Part shown: piece after piece, positions 7,973 through 16,677 of the stretch
Numbering within the stretch: position 1 is the first letter of the stretch
Layout: every line of letters begins with the position of its first letter
Assembly: GCF_003148745.1 (NCBI RefSeq)
Contig: NZ_QGGU01000004.1
Span: 121,523-185,522 of the forward strand
Direction: 5' to 3'
From: Pleionea mediterranea
GTDB lineage: Bacteria > Pseudomonadota > Gammaproteobacteria > Enterobacterales > Kangiellaceae
DNA: 64,000 nt
Position numbers and translations under genes: made by a program
Notes under the pieces: model-generated
The model's database searches: none
Told to the model about the DNA's origin: nothing
Seen by the model: only the letters and a program-made list of their open reading frames with translations

Positions 7973-8398
7973 ATGTTTCGAAAAGCGTTTCAGTTTGCAA
8001 AGCTTCCAATTATCATTTCGATAATTGTGACACCGGTGCGCTTTTCTCTAGAGTTAATTGGATTGCCAGATTATGCAATTTTTTTAATTGGATTACTTTG
8101 GTTAACCATTGCTTACTCAATTTATTGGGGCATCAAAAACTTTGATGAAGAAAATGCATACACATTGCTTTTGTTAGTTTTAGTTATATTCTCTCCTATT
8201 TCACGCATTCCCGTTTTTTTACTGTGGTGGATTGATACGACTTGGCAAATCGGAACGCACTACAATATTTTTTCGGATTGGAAGCAAGCACTGGTTAGCC
8301 AACTGTTTTATGGATCACTGGTTCAAATCATTCCGGGCTTTATTATTGGTTCTATTACAATAAATATTAAACAAAGCAGGTTAAAAAACACGGGATAA
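7973..8398 (+). CDS. Hypothetical polytopic membrane protein
   Basis: A 141-residue hydrophobic protein with about four predicted membrane segments (near residues 10-28, 34-54, 62-85 and 115-132). The ATG at 7973 has AAGAGA upstream. It is the last of the series of unrelated small + strand genes. The final 15 residues are basic (KQSRLK), which would suit a cytoplasmic tail. No motif identifies a family. Confidence 0.6.
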   Translation: MFRKAFQFAKLPIIISIIVTPVRFSLELIGLPDYAIFLIGLLWLTIAYSIYWGIKNFDEENAYTLLLLVLVIFSPISRIPVFLLWWIDTTWQIGTHYNIFSDWKQALVSQLFYGSLVQIIPGFIIGSITINIKQSRLKNTG

Positions 8399-8407
8399 AA
8401 AGTTTTC

Positions 8408-8500
8408 AAGCCGCGCACACGCACATAAACTTATGCTTGTTGTATCAGGTTCGGTGTAAGTTATTGCCAATATTTAATCAAACTCACGTGAACGCGGCTT
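8408..8500. repeat. Inverted 8-bp pair between convergent genes
   Basis: AAGCCGCG (8408-8415) and CGCGGCTT (8493-8500) are perfect inverted copies flanking a 77-bp spacer, lying between a + strand gene and the minus-strand amidohydrolase. They could be the arms of a remnant cassette site or of a long-range stem at the boundary of the accessory stretch. No T-runs mark it as a terminator. Confidence 0.3.
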
Positions 8501-8510
8501 AAAACAAATG

Positions 8511-10316
8511 TTAATTTTCTCGCTGATAAACCACCTTACCATTAACCACCGTCATTAAAATTTCACCATCCAATAATTTATCCGGGTGGGTATTGAGTGG
8601 ATCAATGTCCATCACGGTAAAGTCAGCCCACTTACCGACTTCGATTGTGCCTGTGTCGTCTTCTCGGAACGCAGAGTAAGCGGCCCAATCCGTATAGGCG
8701 CGTAACGTTTCTTCTGCGGTTAACGCCTCAGAAGGGTACCAGCCGTCGCTGGGTTCTTGCTGCTTGTCACGGCGGGTAATGCCGGCATGAAAGCCGTAAA
8801 AGAAATTATGATCGGAGCCGGGCAGATCCGAGTTAAAAGTAATGGGTACGCCTTGTTCTCTTAATTGACGCCACGCATAAGCGCCTTTAATGCGATCGGG
8901 GCCCAGTCGATCTTCTGCCCAGGTTTTATCTTCAACGGCGTGTGGCGGCTCCATCGACGCGATTACATTGAGATCAGCAAAGCGCGAAAAATCGTCGCTG
9001 TGGATCACCTGCGCGTGTTCTATTCGATGCCTGAGTTCGCTGGCATTTGGGTATTGCTTGTAAACCGATTCGATAAAGTCGAGGGTTTCACGATTTCCGG
9101 CATCGCCAATGGCGTGAATACCAACCTGAAAACCTGCCGCCATCAACCGACGAACCAGAGAAGAGTCAAAGCCGTAACCATCACCACTAACACCTTTATG
9201 GCCGGGTTTGTCTGAATAATCCTGCAATAAACGGGCACCGCGAGAACCGAGAGCACCATCGTAATAAGCTTTGACAGAGCGAACATCATAAAAGCCTTCG
9301 GGATCAATCTGTGGGCCCTGTTTTAACCAGTGTGTGCTTAACGATTCATCCCGTGCCGATAACATGGCGTACACTCGAATCGGTAATTGATTTTGCTCGC
9401 GTAACTGCTGAAAAACTCTCATATGTTGGGCACTTGCACCGGCCTGATGTATTGCGACATAACCGTCTTTGGCCATTTGTTGCAGACCGGCCATAATCCA
9501 TTGGCTCACTTGTTTGTCGCTGGGCTCAGGTATAGCAGTATCCATTAAGGTGGTGGCGCGATTTAATAGTATGCCAGTAGGCTCTCCATTATTGTCGCGA
9601 ACTATTTCACCGCCAATGGGGGCTTTGGTCGATGCAGTGATATTGGCCGCTTTAAGCGCAGCGGAGTTTACCCACACAGCAAAACCATGCAGGCTTTTTA
9701 ATAAAACAGGGTTATCGGGAAACGCTTTATCCAGTAATTGTCGGTTTGGATAATTATTTGCCCAGGCACCTTCATCCCAACCCTGACCAATAATCCACTC
9801 GCCCGCTTGAGCGTCTGTTTGTTGTTGGATCCAGTCAATGGCGTCTTCAGGGGAAGGAACATCAATTAAATTGACTCGCGATAATATTTGCCCAAGCTCA
9901 GAAACATGGGCATGGGAGTCAACTAAACCGGGGATTAAAATGGCACCTTTTAAATCAATTTTTTGTGTTTGGTCGTCGACAAAACTACTCAGGCTTTCGT
10001 TATCACCCACCGCCACAATGCGGCCATCGGATACGGCTACTGCATTGGCGTCTGAGCGCCAGTGTACCCGGTCGCTACCCTGAGCATTGGACGCTTCACT
10101 GGATTTATAAAATGGTGCATCGGCCGCTGGTGTGCCATCAAGTGCGGGTGAGGGCCAGCTTAGTGTATACACGGTCGCGTTATAAAATAATGTGTCTGCG
10201 ATAACGGTGACGTCATCGCTTTGAGGTTGTTGCTGCTCTGGTGATGAAGATTGTTTGCAAGCCTGTAAACTTAACGCGAGCAAACCCGCGATCAATAACC
10301 CTTGAATAACGCGCAT
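8511..10316 (-). CDS. Lipoprotein amidohydrolase (YtcJ-like, Amidohydro_3 family)
   Basis: A 601-residue protein with a lipobox (LSLQAC, Cys about residue 20) after a hydrophobic leader, so it is probably a periplasm-facing lipoprotein. The metal-dependent hydrolase fold is shown by the N-terminal beta-sandwich, the metal motif VDSHAHVSELG (about residue 133), GQGWDEGAW, a central VKAYYDGALGSRGA (expected metal-bridging carboxylate region), QVGIHAIGDAGN, RIEHAQV, and the C-terminal FNSDLPGSDHN followed by GTIEVGKWADFTVMD. YtcJ-like enzymes act on amide or N-formyl type bonds; the substrate here cannot be read from sequence. It is monocistronic as far as can be seen. Confidence 0.85.
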   Translation of the reverse strand: MRVIQGLLIAGLLALSLQACKQSSSPEQQQPQSDDVTVIADTLFYNATVYTLSWPSPALDGTPAADAPFYKSSEASNAQGSDRVHWRSDANAVAVSDGRIVAVGDNESLSSFVDDQTQKIDLKGAILIPGLVDSHAHVSELGQILSRVNLIDVPSPEDAIDWIQQQTDAQAGEWIIGQGWDEGAWANNYPNRQLLDKAFPDNPVLLKSLHGFAVWVNSAALKAANITASTKAPIGGEIVRDNNGEPTGILLNRATTLMDTAIPEPSDKQVSQWIMAGLQQMAKDGYVAIHQAGASAQHMRVFQQLREQNQLPIRVYAMLSARDESLSTHWLKQGPQIDPEGFYDVRSVKAYYDGALGSRGARLLQDYSDKPGHKGVSGDGYGFDSSLVRRLMAAGFQVGIHAIGDAGNRETLDFIESVYKQYPNASELRHRIEHAQVIHSDDFSRFADLNVIASMEPPHAVEDKTWAEDRLGPDRIKGAYAWRQLREQGVPITFNSDLPGSDHNFFYGFHAGITRRDKQQEPSDGWYPSEALTAEETLRAYTDWAAYSAFREDDTGTIEVGKWADFTVMDIDPLNTHPDKLLDGEILMTVVNGKVVYQREN

Positions 10317-10412
10317 ATATCATTCTCCCAGTGTTTTTATTATGGAGTTTTTTGAGATGATTACTGTAAAAGCTGTTTTAAGCTTACAAAGTGATTAGCA
10401 GTAGGTCAATTA

Positions 10413-10517
10413 AGTACTGATTAATAAACGAATGAGCAATATACGGATGAGCAGTACACGAATGATTAAGACAAGGATGATTAAGTTAAGAATTATCAAA
10501 AGGGATGATTAGAATAA
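10413..10517. repeat. Degenerate 15-bp tandem repeats
   Basis: Successive units ACGAATGAGCAATAT (10428), ACGGATGAGCAGTAC (10443), ACGAATGATTAAGAC (10458) and AAGGATGATTAAGTT (10473) run head to tail at a 15-bp period, with decayed units on either side. This AT-rich array fills the 331-bp spacer between the yceI terminator and the amidohydrolase gene. No coding potential is evident in it. Confidence 0.6.
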
Positions 10518-10581
10518 TTTAAGGAAGAGTTTAGGGCTAATAAACAGAAGTTAAAATTAACCAGATGAATGTTTTAAATAA

Positions 10582-10607
10582 AACAGCCCGATTATTGCCG
10601 GGCTGTT
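10582..10607 (-). terminator. Rho-independent terminator of the cytochrome b561-yceI unit
   Basis: AACAGCCCG and CGGGCTGTT form a 9-bp stem with an 8-base loop. On the minus strand the stem is followed by a T-rich stretch (TTTATTT). It lies 40 bp after the yceI stop codon. Confidence 0.75.
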
Positions 10608-10647
10608 GGTGTTACAAATAATGCTGTTTAATATTGGGTGATCGTTG

Positions 10648-11232
10648 CTACTGGCGGATCCCTTCAATGTGCAGCGACATATGAACTTCAGTTGATGCAG
10701 GACCTAATCGCTCGGGAATACCAAAGTCTTTTAGACCCAAAGTGGTTTTGCCAGAAAAACCAGCACGGTAGCCACCCCAGGGATCTTTGCCTTCACCAAT
10801 CTTTTTAGCGTCGATGGTAATGGACTTAGTGACACCATGCAGTGTTAAGTCACCAACCACTTCCAGCTTGCCATTACCTTTATCGGTAATTTTTGTGCTA
10901 ACAAATTTAGCTTTTGCAAACTTATCCACTTCAAGAAAGTCATCACTGCGTAAGTGCTTATCACGTTCCGCGTGGTTAGAGTCGATACTGGCGGTGTTAA
11001 TTTCAACCATTACTTTAGAGTCATTGGGCTTTTCACTGTCGTAACTGAAAGTGCCTTCAAAATCATTAAATCGGCCGGTTAGCCAGGAGTAACCCAGGTG
11101 TTGAATTTTAAAGTTGATAAAAGCATGGGCGCCTTTGGTATCAATTTTATATTCCGCTGCGCTTGCTGTACCCATTAATAAAAAGGCGCTTACGAAAGAT
11201 AACATCGAGTGTTTTAATAACGTTTTTTTCAT
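10648..11232 (-). CDS. YceI-family periplasmic protein
   Basis: The start is the ATG at 11232 (MKKTLLKHS), preceded by GGAG at good spacing; a TTG at 11247 lies inside that ribosome-binding site. The product of 194 residues has a cleavable signal peptide (cleavage after GTASA) and a lipocalin-like YceI domain: [49 protein letters not shown] and [11 protein letters not shown]. YceI proteins bind polyisoprenoid lipids and are usually encoded beside cytochrome b561, as here (35-bp gap). Precise physiological role is not settled. Confidence 0.9.
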   Translation of the reverse strand: MKKTLLKHSMLSFVSAFLLMGTASAAEYKIDTKGAHAFINFKIQHLGYSWLTGRFNDFEGTFSYDSEKPNDSKVMVEINTASIDSNHAERDKHLRSDDFLEVDKFAKAKFVSTKITDKGNGKLEVVGDLTLHGVTKSITIDAKKIGEGKDPWGGYRAGFSGKTTLGLKDFGIPERLGPASTEVHMSLHIEGIRQ

Positions 11233-11282
11233 CGTGTTGTTCTCCAAAAGTGTAACGGTTTAAAGTAGCAAATCGTCAAGCA

Positions 11283-11819
11283 TTACAACATACGTTTCAG
11301 TGTATTGTCTCGATCTATAAAGTGATGTTTTATAGCGGCCAGTGCATGAACAGAGACCAGCGCAATAAGACCATAGGCCAGCCACTTGTGCAGGCTGCCG
11401 GCAATATCTTCCTGCTGTTCTATAAATTCACCCGCTGAGGGAATGGTAAACCAGTTAAATACTTCGATACCACGCCCATCGGCGGTTGAAATAAGATAAC
11501 CGCTGATAAAGATGGCAAACAATGCCAGATACAATAAGAGGTGTGCCACATGGGCTGCAAAAATCTCTAAACGAGAATGCGTGGCAAGAGGCTCCGGCCG
11601 TTTGTTGATCATTCGCCAAAATAGACGAAATATCACAACCAAACTTAACAGCAAGCCAACACTTTTATGGTAGTGGGGTGCTGTTTTATACCAGTCACTG
11701 TAATAGTCGAGCTCTACCATCCAAAAGCCAACGGCAAACATGGTAAAAACAACTAACGCCACCAGCCAGTGTAAGGCTTTGCTTAAAGTACCGTAGCTAG
11801 ACTCTGTATTTTTTAACAT
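11283..11819 (-). CDS. Cytochrome b561 (diheme membrane cytochrome, YceJ-like)
   Basis: A 178-residue four-helix membrane protein of the bacterial cytochrome b561 family. The N-terminal YGTLSKALHWLVALVVF carries the first haem-ligand His, KTAPHYHKSVGLLL another, then helices around LLLYLALFAIFISGYLI, and the C-terminal HKWLAYGLIALVSVHALAAI has the last His residues. The family shuttles electrons between quinol and periplasmic partners. It is the first gene of a two-gene unit with yceI. Its promoter should lie in the 429-bp AT-rich spacer upstream. Confidence 0.9.
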   Translation of the reverse strand: MLKNTESSYGTLSKALHWLVALVVFTMFAVGFWMVELDYYSDWYKTAPHYHKSVGLLLSLVVIFRLFWRMINKRPEPLATHSRLEIFAAHVAHLLLYLALFAIFISGYLISTADGRGIEVFNWFTIPSAGEFIEQQEDIAGSLHKWLAYGLIALVSVHALAAIKHHFIDRDNTLKRML

Positions 11820-12248
11820 GCTGGACTCGTTTTTACAGGTTATGACTAATATATATTTTTACTAGAAGCTGTCTCACCTTCGTTCGCTATTTTTGAGAAG
11901 GCTTCTAATACTTATTTTTACTAATAAGGTTCTATCAATCGACCAGTTTTAGTTTACAGTGAAAAAATCGAACGTTAATAGCTCTAGTTAGATGATATAG
12001 GTCGAATATTTCGATGCATTGTGGCATCTACCCTAGCATACATTCGTCAAAAATTAAGTCATTTAACAATGATACCGATAATCAAAAGTCGCCATTAGAA
12101 AGTGGTATAAATGATATCAAGGTAAAATGATATCAAGCTAAAGTGTTATAGGATAAGGACAAAAGGAGAGAAGTAATAAAGTAAGCTTTATAGGTTACCA
12201 GCGCTGCTCATGTGTCCTTTGGTAAAAAACACATCCGCTATTAAAAGT
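11820..12248. other. AT-rich intergenic spacer with short repeats
   Basis: No gene is seen here. It holds an inverted pair TAGAAGC (11863) / GCTTCTA (11901) upstream of cytochrome b561, and two perfect copies of the 13-mer AAATGATATCAAG at 12109-12121 and 12125-12137. The promoter for the b561-yceI unit presumably lies in the part nearest 11820, but no clear -35/-10 pair could be chosen. Confidence 0.5.
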
Positions 12249-14108
12249 TTAAATTAACACCACCTGATCGCGACCATTCTCTTTTGCACGATATAGGGCT
12301 TTATCGGCTCGCTTTAAAACGCTTTCCAGTAGTCGGTCGTGTTCTTCGGGTTTCGCGGCACCCATACTAACGGTAATGGTCTCTTTTATTTCAGGTATAT
12401 CCATAGCGGCACAGGCTTCACGAATACGCATAAAGAACGAAGTGAGTTCATTATCAGGCAGCCGTGGCAAAACCAGTAACCATTCTTCGCCACCCACGCG
12501 ACCGAAGGAGTCATGCTCGCGGATGATTCTTTTTACCGATTGTGCAAATTTTTTCAACACAATATCGCCAATATCATGGCCATAGGTGTCGTTGATGTTT
12601 TTAAAGTGATCCAGATCGATAATGCAATAAATGACATCCACTTGGGTTCGCTGGTGCCGGCTGAATTCAGCTTCTGCAAGCTTAACAATTTGCCGTCGGT
12701 TGGGCACGCCAGTAAGTTCATCGGTCAATGCAAGCTGGGTGAACTTATGCCGTACCTGTTTTTCGCGGCGCCAGAAAAGCGTCATAAAAACTGCTGCGAT
12801 AAGTAAGGCCGCTGATCCTAAAATAAATATTAAGGTTTGGTTTTGTTGCTCCGAAATTTTTAACTTCTGCAGTTCATTTTGTTGTTTTAATATTTGATTT
12901 TCTTGCTCGCGGAGTTGATTGCTGAACTGATTTTGCATATCTCTGATTTGTTCGGTATTGGTTTTATCAATGGTTTCTTCAAGTAATGCAATCAGTTGCT
13001 GGTAATGATTGATGGCCTGTTCATAATGATTTTGATCGGCATGAAACTTAGAAACAAGTTTTAAAACATCAACTTGATAGGCGTCTGACGACTGGTTAAG
13101 GTCGGGTATTATTTGATTGATAAGATTGCGTACTTTGGCGATATTGCCGAGTTTTATATGGGATTGTAATAGCTGCACTAAAATTCGATTAACCAGGCGA
13201 TCATTTTTTAAGTCAATGGCTATGGAGTAGGCCTCATTTAAATAAATAAGTGCTTGTTCAAACTTATCCTGTTTAATCGCCAAAGTACCCAGTTGACTGG
13301 TAGCAAAAGCAATGCCCTGGGTTATATTATGCTTTCGGGCGATCTGTTCGGATTTTTTTAAATAAGTTTCCGCTTGTTTAAACTTATCAACCTTTAAGGA
13401 CACATAGCCAATATTGTAGTAAGTGACAGAAGCGGCCAGCTCAAGCTTATCGGTGTCGTAATATTCAAGACTTTTAAAAAAGTATTTTAAGGCAGTATGG
13501 TGATCGCCAGTGGCATCGTACACCAGAGCAATATTCGCTAATACGGTTGGCACCATTTCAGTATCTATGGCTTGGTATTTTTCAAACGCATCAAACAGCA
13601 AATCGAGCGCTAACTGGTTTTCTCCGTTGTAATAACAGGACAGTCCGTACTTGGACTTGGTTAATGCAATGAGCAGTGTTTTATCTTGATGATTGCTTTG
13701 TTCGACCTGTTGCAGAATATCAGTGTAGGCTTTTTTTGTATTGGGCCAGTCACTCATTTGAGATAAGGCTTCGGCCTGCATTAACTTAAATTCAATTTCG
13801 TAACGAAAGTTATTGTGGGCACTGGCGAGTTGTTCGCCATTAACAGCGGATTGTTGTGACTTATCCAGATAACCGAGCTGACTGTAGAGTTGCGACTCGA
13901 TAAGCATTAATTCCAGACGTTCGCTAAGCGGCAGTGTTTTTAATGTTAAACGTTGTTCGATGAGCGACAGGGTTTCGACCGGGTTAGTATTTGCTTGCTG
14001 CTTTATTTGTTCCAATGAGGTGTCTGCCCAGACTGAGGCTGACATAAATAACAACGCTATGAATGCAAACGCAGGTAAAGTTCGGCGATTATTAATATTA
14101 AAAACCAT
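12249..14108 (-). CDS. Periplasmic TPR sensor - diguanylate cyclase (GGDEF)
   Basis: 619 residues. A signal peptide (LPAFAFIALLFMSASVWA) leads into TPR-like helical repeats (about 30-390), then a coiled coil rich in Gln (about 385-423), one TM helix (LIFILGSAALLIAAVFM, about 424-445) and a cytoplasmic GGDEF domain (about 455-619). The signature is GGEEW at 539-543, an accepted variant with the catalytic Glu. The RxxD inhibitory site is present as REHD exactly five residues earlier, so product-feedback inhibition is expected. The domain should make c-di-GMP in response to a periplasmic signal. Control of the MSHA pilus, a common c-di-GMP target, is only a possibility. Confidence 0.88.
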   Translation of the reverse strand: MVFNINNRRTLPAFAFIALLFMSASVWADTSLEQIKQQANTNPVETLSLIEQRLTLKTLPLSERLELMLIESQLYSQLGYLDKSQQSAVNGEQLASAHNNFRYEIEFKLMQAEALSQMSDWPNTKKAYTDILQQVEQSNHQDKTLLIALTKSKYGLSCYYNGENQLALDLLFDAFEKYQAIDTEMVPTVLANIALVYDATGDHHTALKYFFKSLEYYDTDKLELAASVTYYNIGYVSLKVDKFKQAETYLKKSEQIARKHNITQGIAFATSQLGTLAIKQDKFEQALIYLNEAYSIAIDLKNDRLVNRILVQLLQSHIKLGNIAKVRNLINQIIPDLNQSSDAYQVDVLKLVSKFHADQNHYEQAINHYQQLIALLEETIDKTNTEQIRDMQNQFSNQLREQENQILKQQNELQKLKISEQQNQTLIFILGSAALLIAAVFMTLFWRREKQVRHKFTQLALTDELTGVPNRRQIVKLAEAEFSRHQRTQVDVIYCIIDLDHFKNINDTYGHDIGDIVLKKFAQSVKRIIREHDSFGRVGGEEWLLVLPRLPDNELTSFFMRIREACAAMDIPEIKETITVSMGAAKPEEHDRLLESVLKRADKALYRAKENGRDQVVLI

Positions 14109-14344
14109 AAAAAAGGAATTATTAAGACGATAAATTTATTATAGAAGGAGATTTAACATATGGCTAAGTTTCGCTTCTTTTAATCACTTTTGTTGGCATT
14201 AGTTAAGGCGAAGTTTAAAGTTGTTAGTGTTGATGTGTGCGAGTTGTCTATGCAAGTGCATGGTTATTGAAAAAACGGTTTAATAATAGGGGCTCTTTAT
14301 GAATACAAGAGCCTTGGAGTGCATGGTTAAATTATCTAAGCGCT

Positions 14345-15085
14345 TTAAAAATCACCAAAACTAACCTGTAGCGAACTGATAGCGGCCAGTCCTGCGGTTT
14401 CGGTTCGCAAAATTCTAGGGCCAAGTTGAATGCCGGTTGCCCCTTTTTGCATCAGATGCTCAACTTCCTGATCACTGAGGCCGCCCTCTGGCCCGATAAG
14501 CAGGGTAAATTGTGACGCTTGTTTCAGATTTCGAATCGACTGCCCCTGGTGTGGATTAAGCAATAATAAAGTTTCGAGCGATGGCATTGCCGCGATTTGC
14601 TGATCAATAAAGGCGTTTAATTGGATCGGCGCATTAAGTAGCGGCAAACGATTTCGGCCGCATTGTTCACAAGCGCTAATGATCACCTTTTGCCAATGCT
14701 GTTGCTTCTTTTGCAGTCGTTCGGCACTCAGTTTTACGCCGCAACGTTCGGTAAACAGCGGAGTGATTTGTTGCACGCCCAGCTCGACGGCTTTTTGCAG
14801 AGTCAGGTCCATTTTATCGCCGCGAGAAATGCCCTGAGCCAGATGCAGTTGCAGAGCTGACTCTCTGTCATCGGTCTGCTGAGAGGTGATGGTCACCGTC
14901 ACCTGTTTTTTGGCCACTTCTGTCAGATTGGCCCGGTAGCTATGGCCATCGCCATTAAACAGTTCGATGTCACTGCCAGCCTGCATCTTTAATACTGTGA
15001 CCAGATGACGAACCGCATCCGCTGGCAGAGCAAAGCGGTCATTTAGCTGTAATGGTTGATCCAGATACACTCGGTTTAATCGCAC
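14345..15085 (-). CDS. rsmE: 16S rRNA (uracil1498-N3)-methyltransferase RsmE
   Basis: A 246-residue SPOUT-fold methyltransferase. An N-terminal PUA-like domain (MRLNRVYLDQPL...) is followed by the knotted catalytic part with family motifs GISRGDKMDLTLQKAVELGV, LLIGPEGGLSDQEV and LGPRILRTETAGLAA, which form the S-adenosylmethionine pocket. It N3-methylates U1498 in the decoding centre. It lies 36 bp downstream of bioA and is probably co-transcribed with it. Length is normal for the family. Confidence 0.95.
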   Translation of the reverse strand: MRLNRVYLDQPLQLNDRFALPADAVRHLVTVLKMQAGSDIELFNGDGHSYRANLTEVAKKQVTVTITSQQTDDRESALQLHLAQGISRGDKMDLTLQKAVELGVQQITPLFTERCGVKLSAERLQKKQQHWQKVIISACEQCGRNRLPLLNAPIQLNAFIDQQIAAMPSLETLLLLNPHQGQSIRNLKQASQFTLLIGPEGGLSDQEVEHLMQKGATGIQLGPRILRTETAGLAAISSLQVSFGDF

Positions 15086-15121
15086 GGCTTTTGTTCCCGT
15101 TTTTTACTCGGCTGTAATCGT

Positions 15122-16468
15122 TTAATCGGCGTCAGCCGCAAGGTTAATGCCTTGCCAGGCAATTTCCGCCAGTCGTTCAATTTCATCTTCAGTAATCACA
15201 TAGGGTGGCATCATATAAACCACATTGGCCAGTGGCCGAAGCAAAGCACCCTGAGTTAATGCGTACTGATACACTTTTATGCCGCGTCTTTCACGCCAGT
15301 CAAAGGCTTCTTTGGTTGCTTTGTTTTTAACCATTTCGATAGCCAGAATCATACCGGTCTGACGCACATCGCCAACGTTTGGGTGCTGTTTAAAGCGCTC
15401 GGCCACCTGACTGAGTTTATTGATTAAGATTTGATTGTCGGCCAGTACGTTGTGTTTGGCAAAAATATCCAGGGTTGCCACTCCGGCAGCACAGGCCAGT
15501 GCATTGCCAGTGTAACTGTGGGAGTGTAAAAAGCCTTTAAGCGTGGCGTAATCATCGTAAAATGCCTGATAAATCGAATCGTGAGTCACCACTGCCGCTA
15601 ATGGCAGAAAGCCACCGGTAATGCCTTTTGATACGCACATAAAGTCGGGCACAACATCGGCCTGTTCACAGGCAAACATGGTACCGGTACGGCCAAAGCC
15701 CACGGCAATTTCGTCAAATATAAGATGCACATTGTATTGATCGCACAGTTGACGCACCCGGGTCAGATAAATGGGGTGGTACATACGCATATTACCGGCG
15801 CATTGTACAAGTGGCTCCAGGATGACCGCTGCCACTTCGTGATGATGTTGCTCAAGCAGTTCGGCCATTTTATCGCTCTGACGTAATGAATAGTCGTACC
15901 AGCTCTCACCTTCTTCACGATAATAGCAGTCGGGAGATGGCGCCATTATGGTTTCGAACAGCATTGGGCCATAGGTTTCTTTATAGAGCGCCACATCGCC
16001 CACCGAAAGCGCGCCCATGGTTTCGCCGTGATAGCCATTTTCTAAAGCAATAAAGCGTTGTTTTTCGGGCTGACCAATATTCTTCCAGTACTGGAAACTC
16101 ATTTTTAACGCCACTTCGACTGCCGCTGAGCCGCAGTCGGCATAGAACACCCGATCAAGAGTTTTAGGTGTCAGCTGGATCAGTTTTTCAGCCAGTTCGA
16201 TGGCCGGTATATTGGAGCAGCCAGCAAAGATCACTTGTTCAAGCTGATCCGCCTGTTGTTGAATGGCGGTTTTAATTTCGCTACGGCCATGACCAAACAG
16301 ATTAACCCACCAGCTACTGACCGCATCCATATAACGGTTGCCCTGATCGTCAATCAGATAGAGTCCATCGCCTTTAACAATGGGCAACAAAGGATAAATT
16401 TCGTGCTCTTTCATTTGTGTGCAGGGGTGCCACAAAACGGATAAGTCGCGTGTTGATAAATTGCTCAA
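15122..16468 (-). CDS. bioA: Adenosylmethionine--8-amino-7-oxononanoate aminotransferase BioA
   Basis: A 448-residue class III PLP aminotransferase. It carries the BioA hallmark N-terminus WHPCTQMKEHE, SSWWVNLFGHG, the YHGETMGALSVGD substrate loop, the PLP-binding IFDEIAVGFGRTGTMFACE, and the Schiff-base Lys in SKGITGGFLPLAAVV. It transfers the amino group of S-adenosylmethionine to KAPA, making DAPA in biotin synthesis. No other bio gene is adjacent; rsmE follows 36 bp later. It is divergent from the M28 peptidase gene across 209 bp. A BirA operator was looked for there but not convincingly found. Confidence 0.95.
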   Translation of the reverse strand: MSNLSTRDLSVLWHPCTQMKEHEIYPLLPIVKGDGLYLIDDQGNRYMDAVSSWWVNLFGHGRSEIKTAIQQQADQLEQVIFAGCSNIPAIELAEKLIQLTPKTLDRVFYADCGSAAVEVALKMSFQYWKNIGQPEKQRFIALENGYHGETMGALSVGDVALYKETYGPMLFETIMAPSPDCYYREEGESWYDYSLRQSDKMAELLEQHHHEVAAVILEPLVQCAGNMRMYHPIYLTRVRQLCDQYNVHLIFDEIAVGFGRTGTMFACEQADVVPDFMCVSKGITGGFLPLAAVVTHDSIYQAFYDDYATLKGFLHSHSYTGNALACAAGVATLDIFAKHNVLADNQILINKLSQVAERFKQHPNVGDVRQTGMILAIEMVKNKATKEAFDWRERRGIKVYQYALTQGALLRPLANVVYMMPPYVITEDEIERLAEIAWQGINLAADAD

Positions 16469-16677
16469 GGTAAACCCATAGTCGATTCAATGTATTTGCC
16501 GCCATTATACCGATAATGCGAGTTAACATCGCCCCAACTCTGCCTGTGCATGATACTAACTGGTTATCAAAACGAGCGATTACCGAGCTGGCTTTATACT
16601 CTGTTACGAAGTTGGGCTGGTATTTTTTTGATGAGTGGGTAATCTATGCTTCTTAATTTTAATAACAGACAGACTTA

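Noticed and set aside
16469..16677. BirA operator upstream of bioA
   Set aside because: Only a partial GGTAAACC-like half-site is present; the dyad needed for BirA binding was not found.
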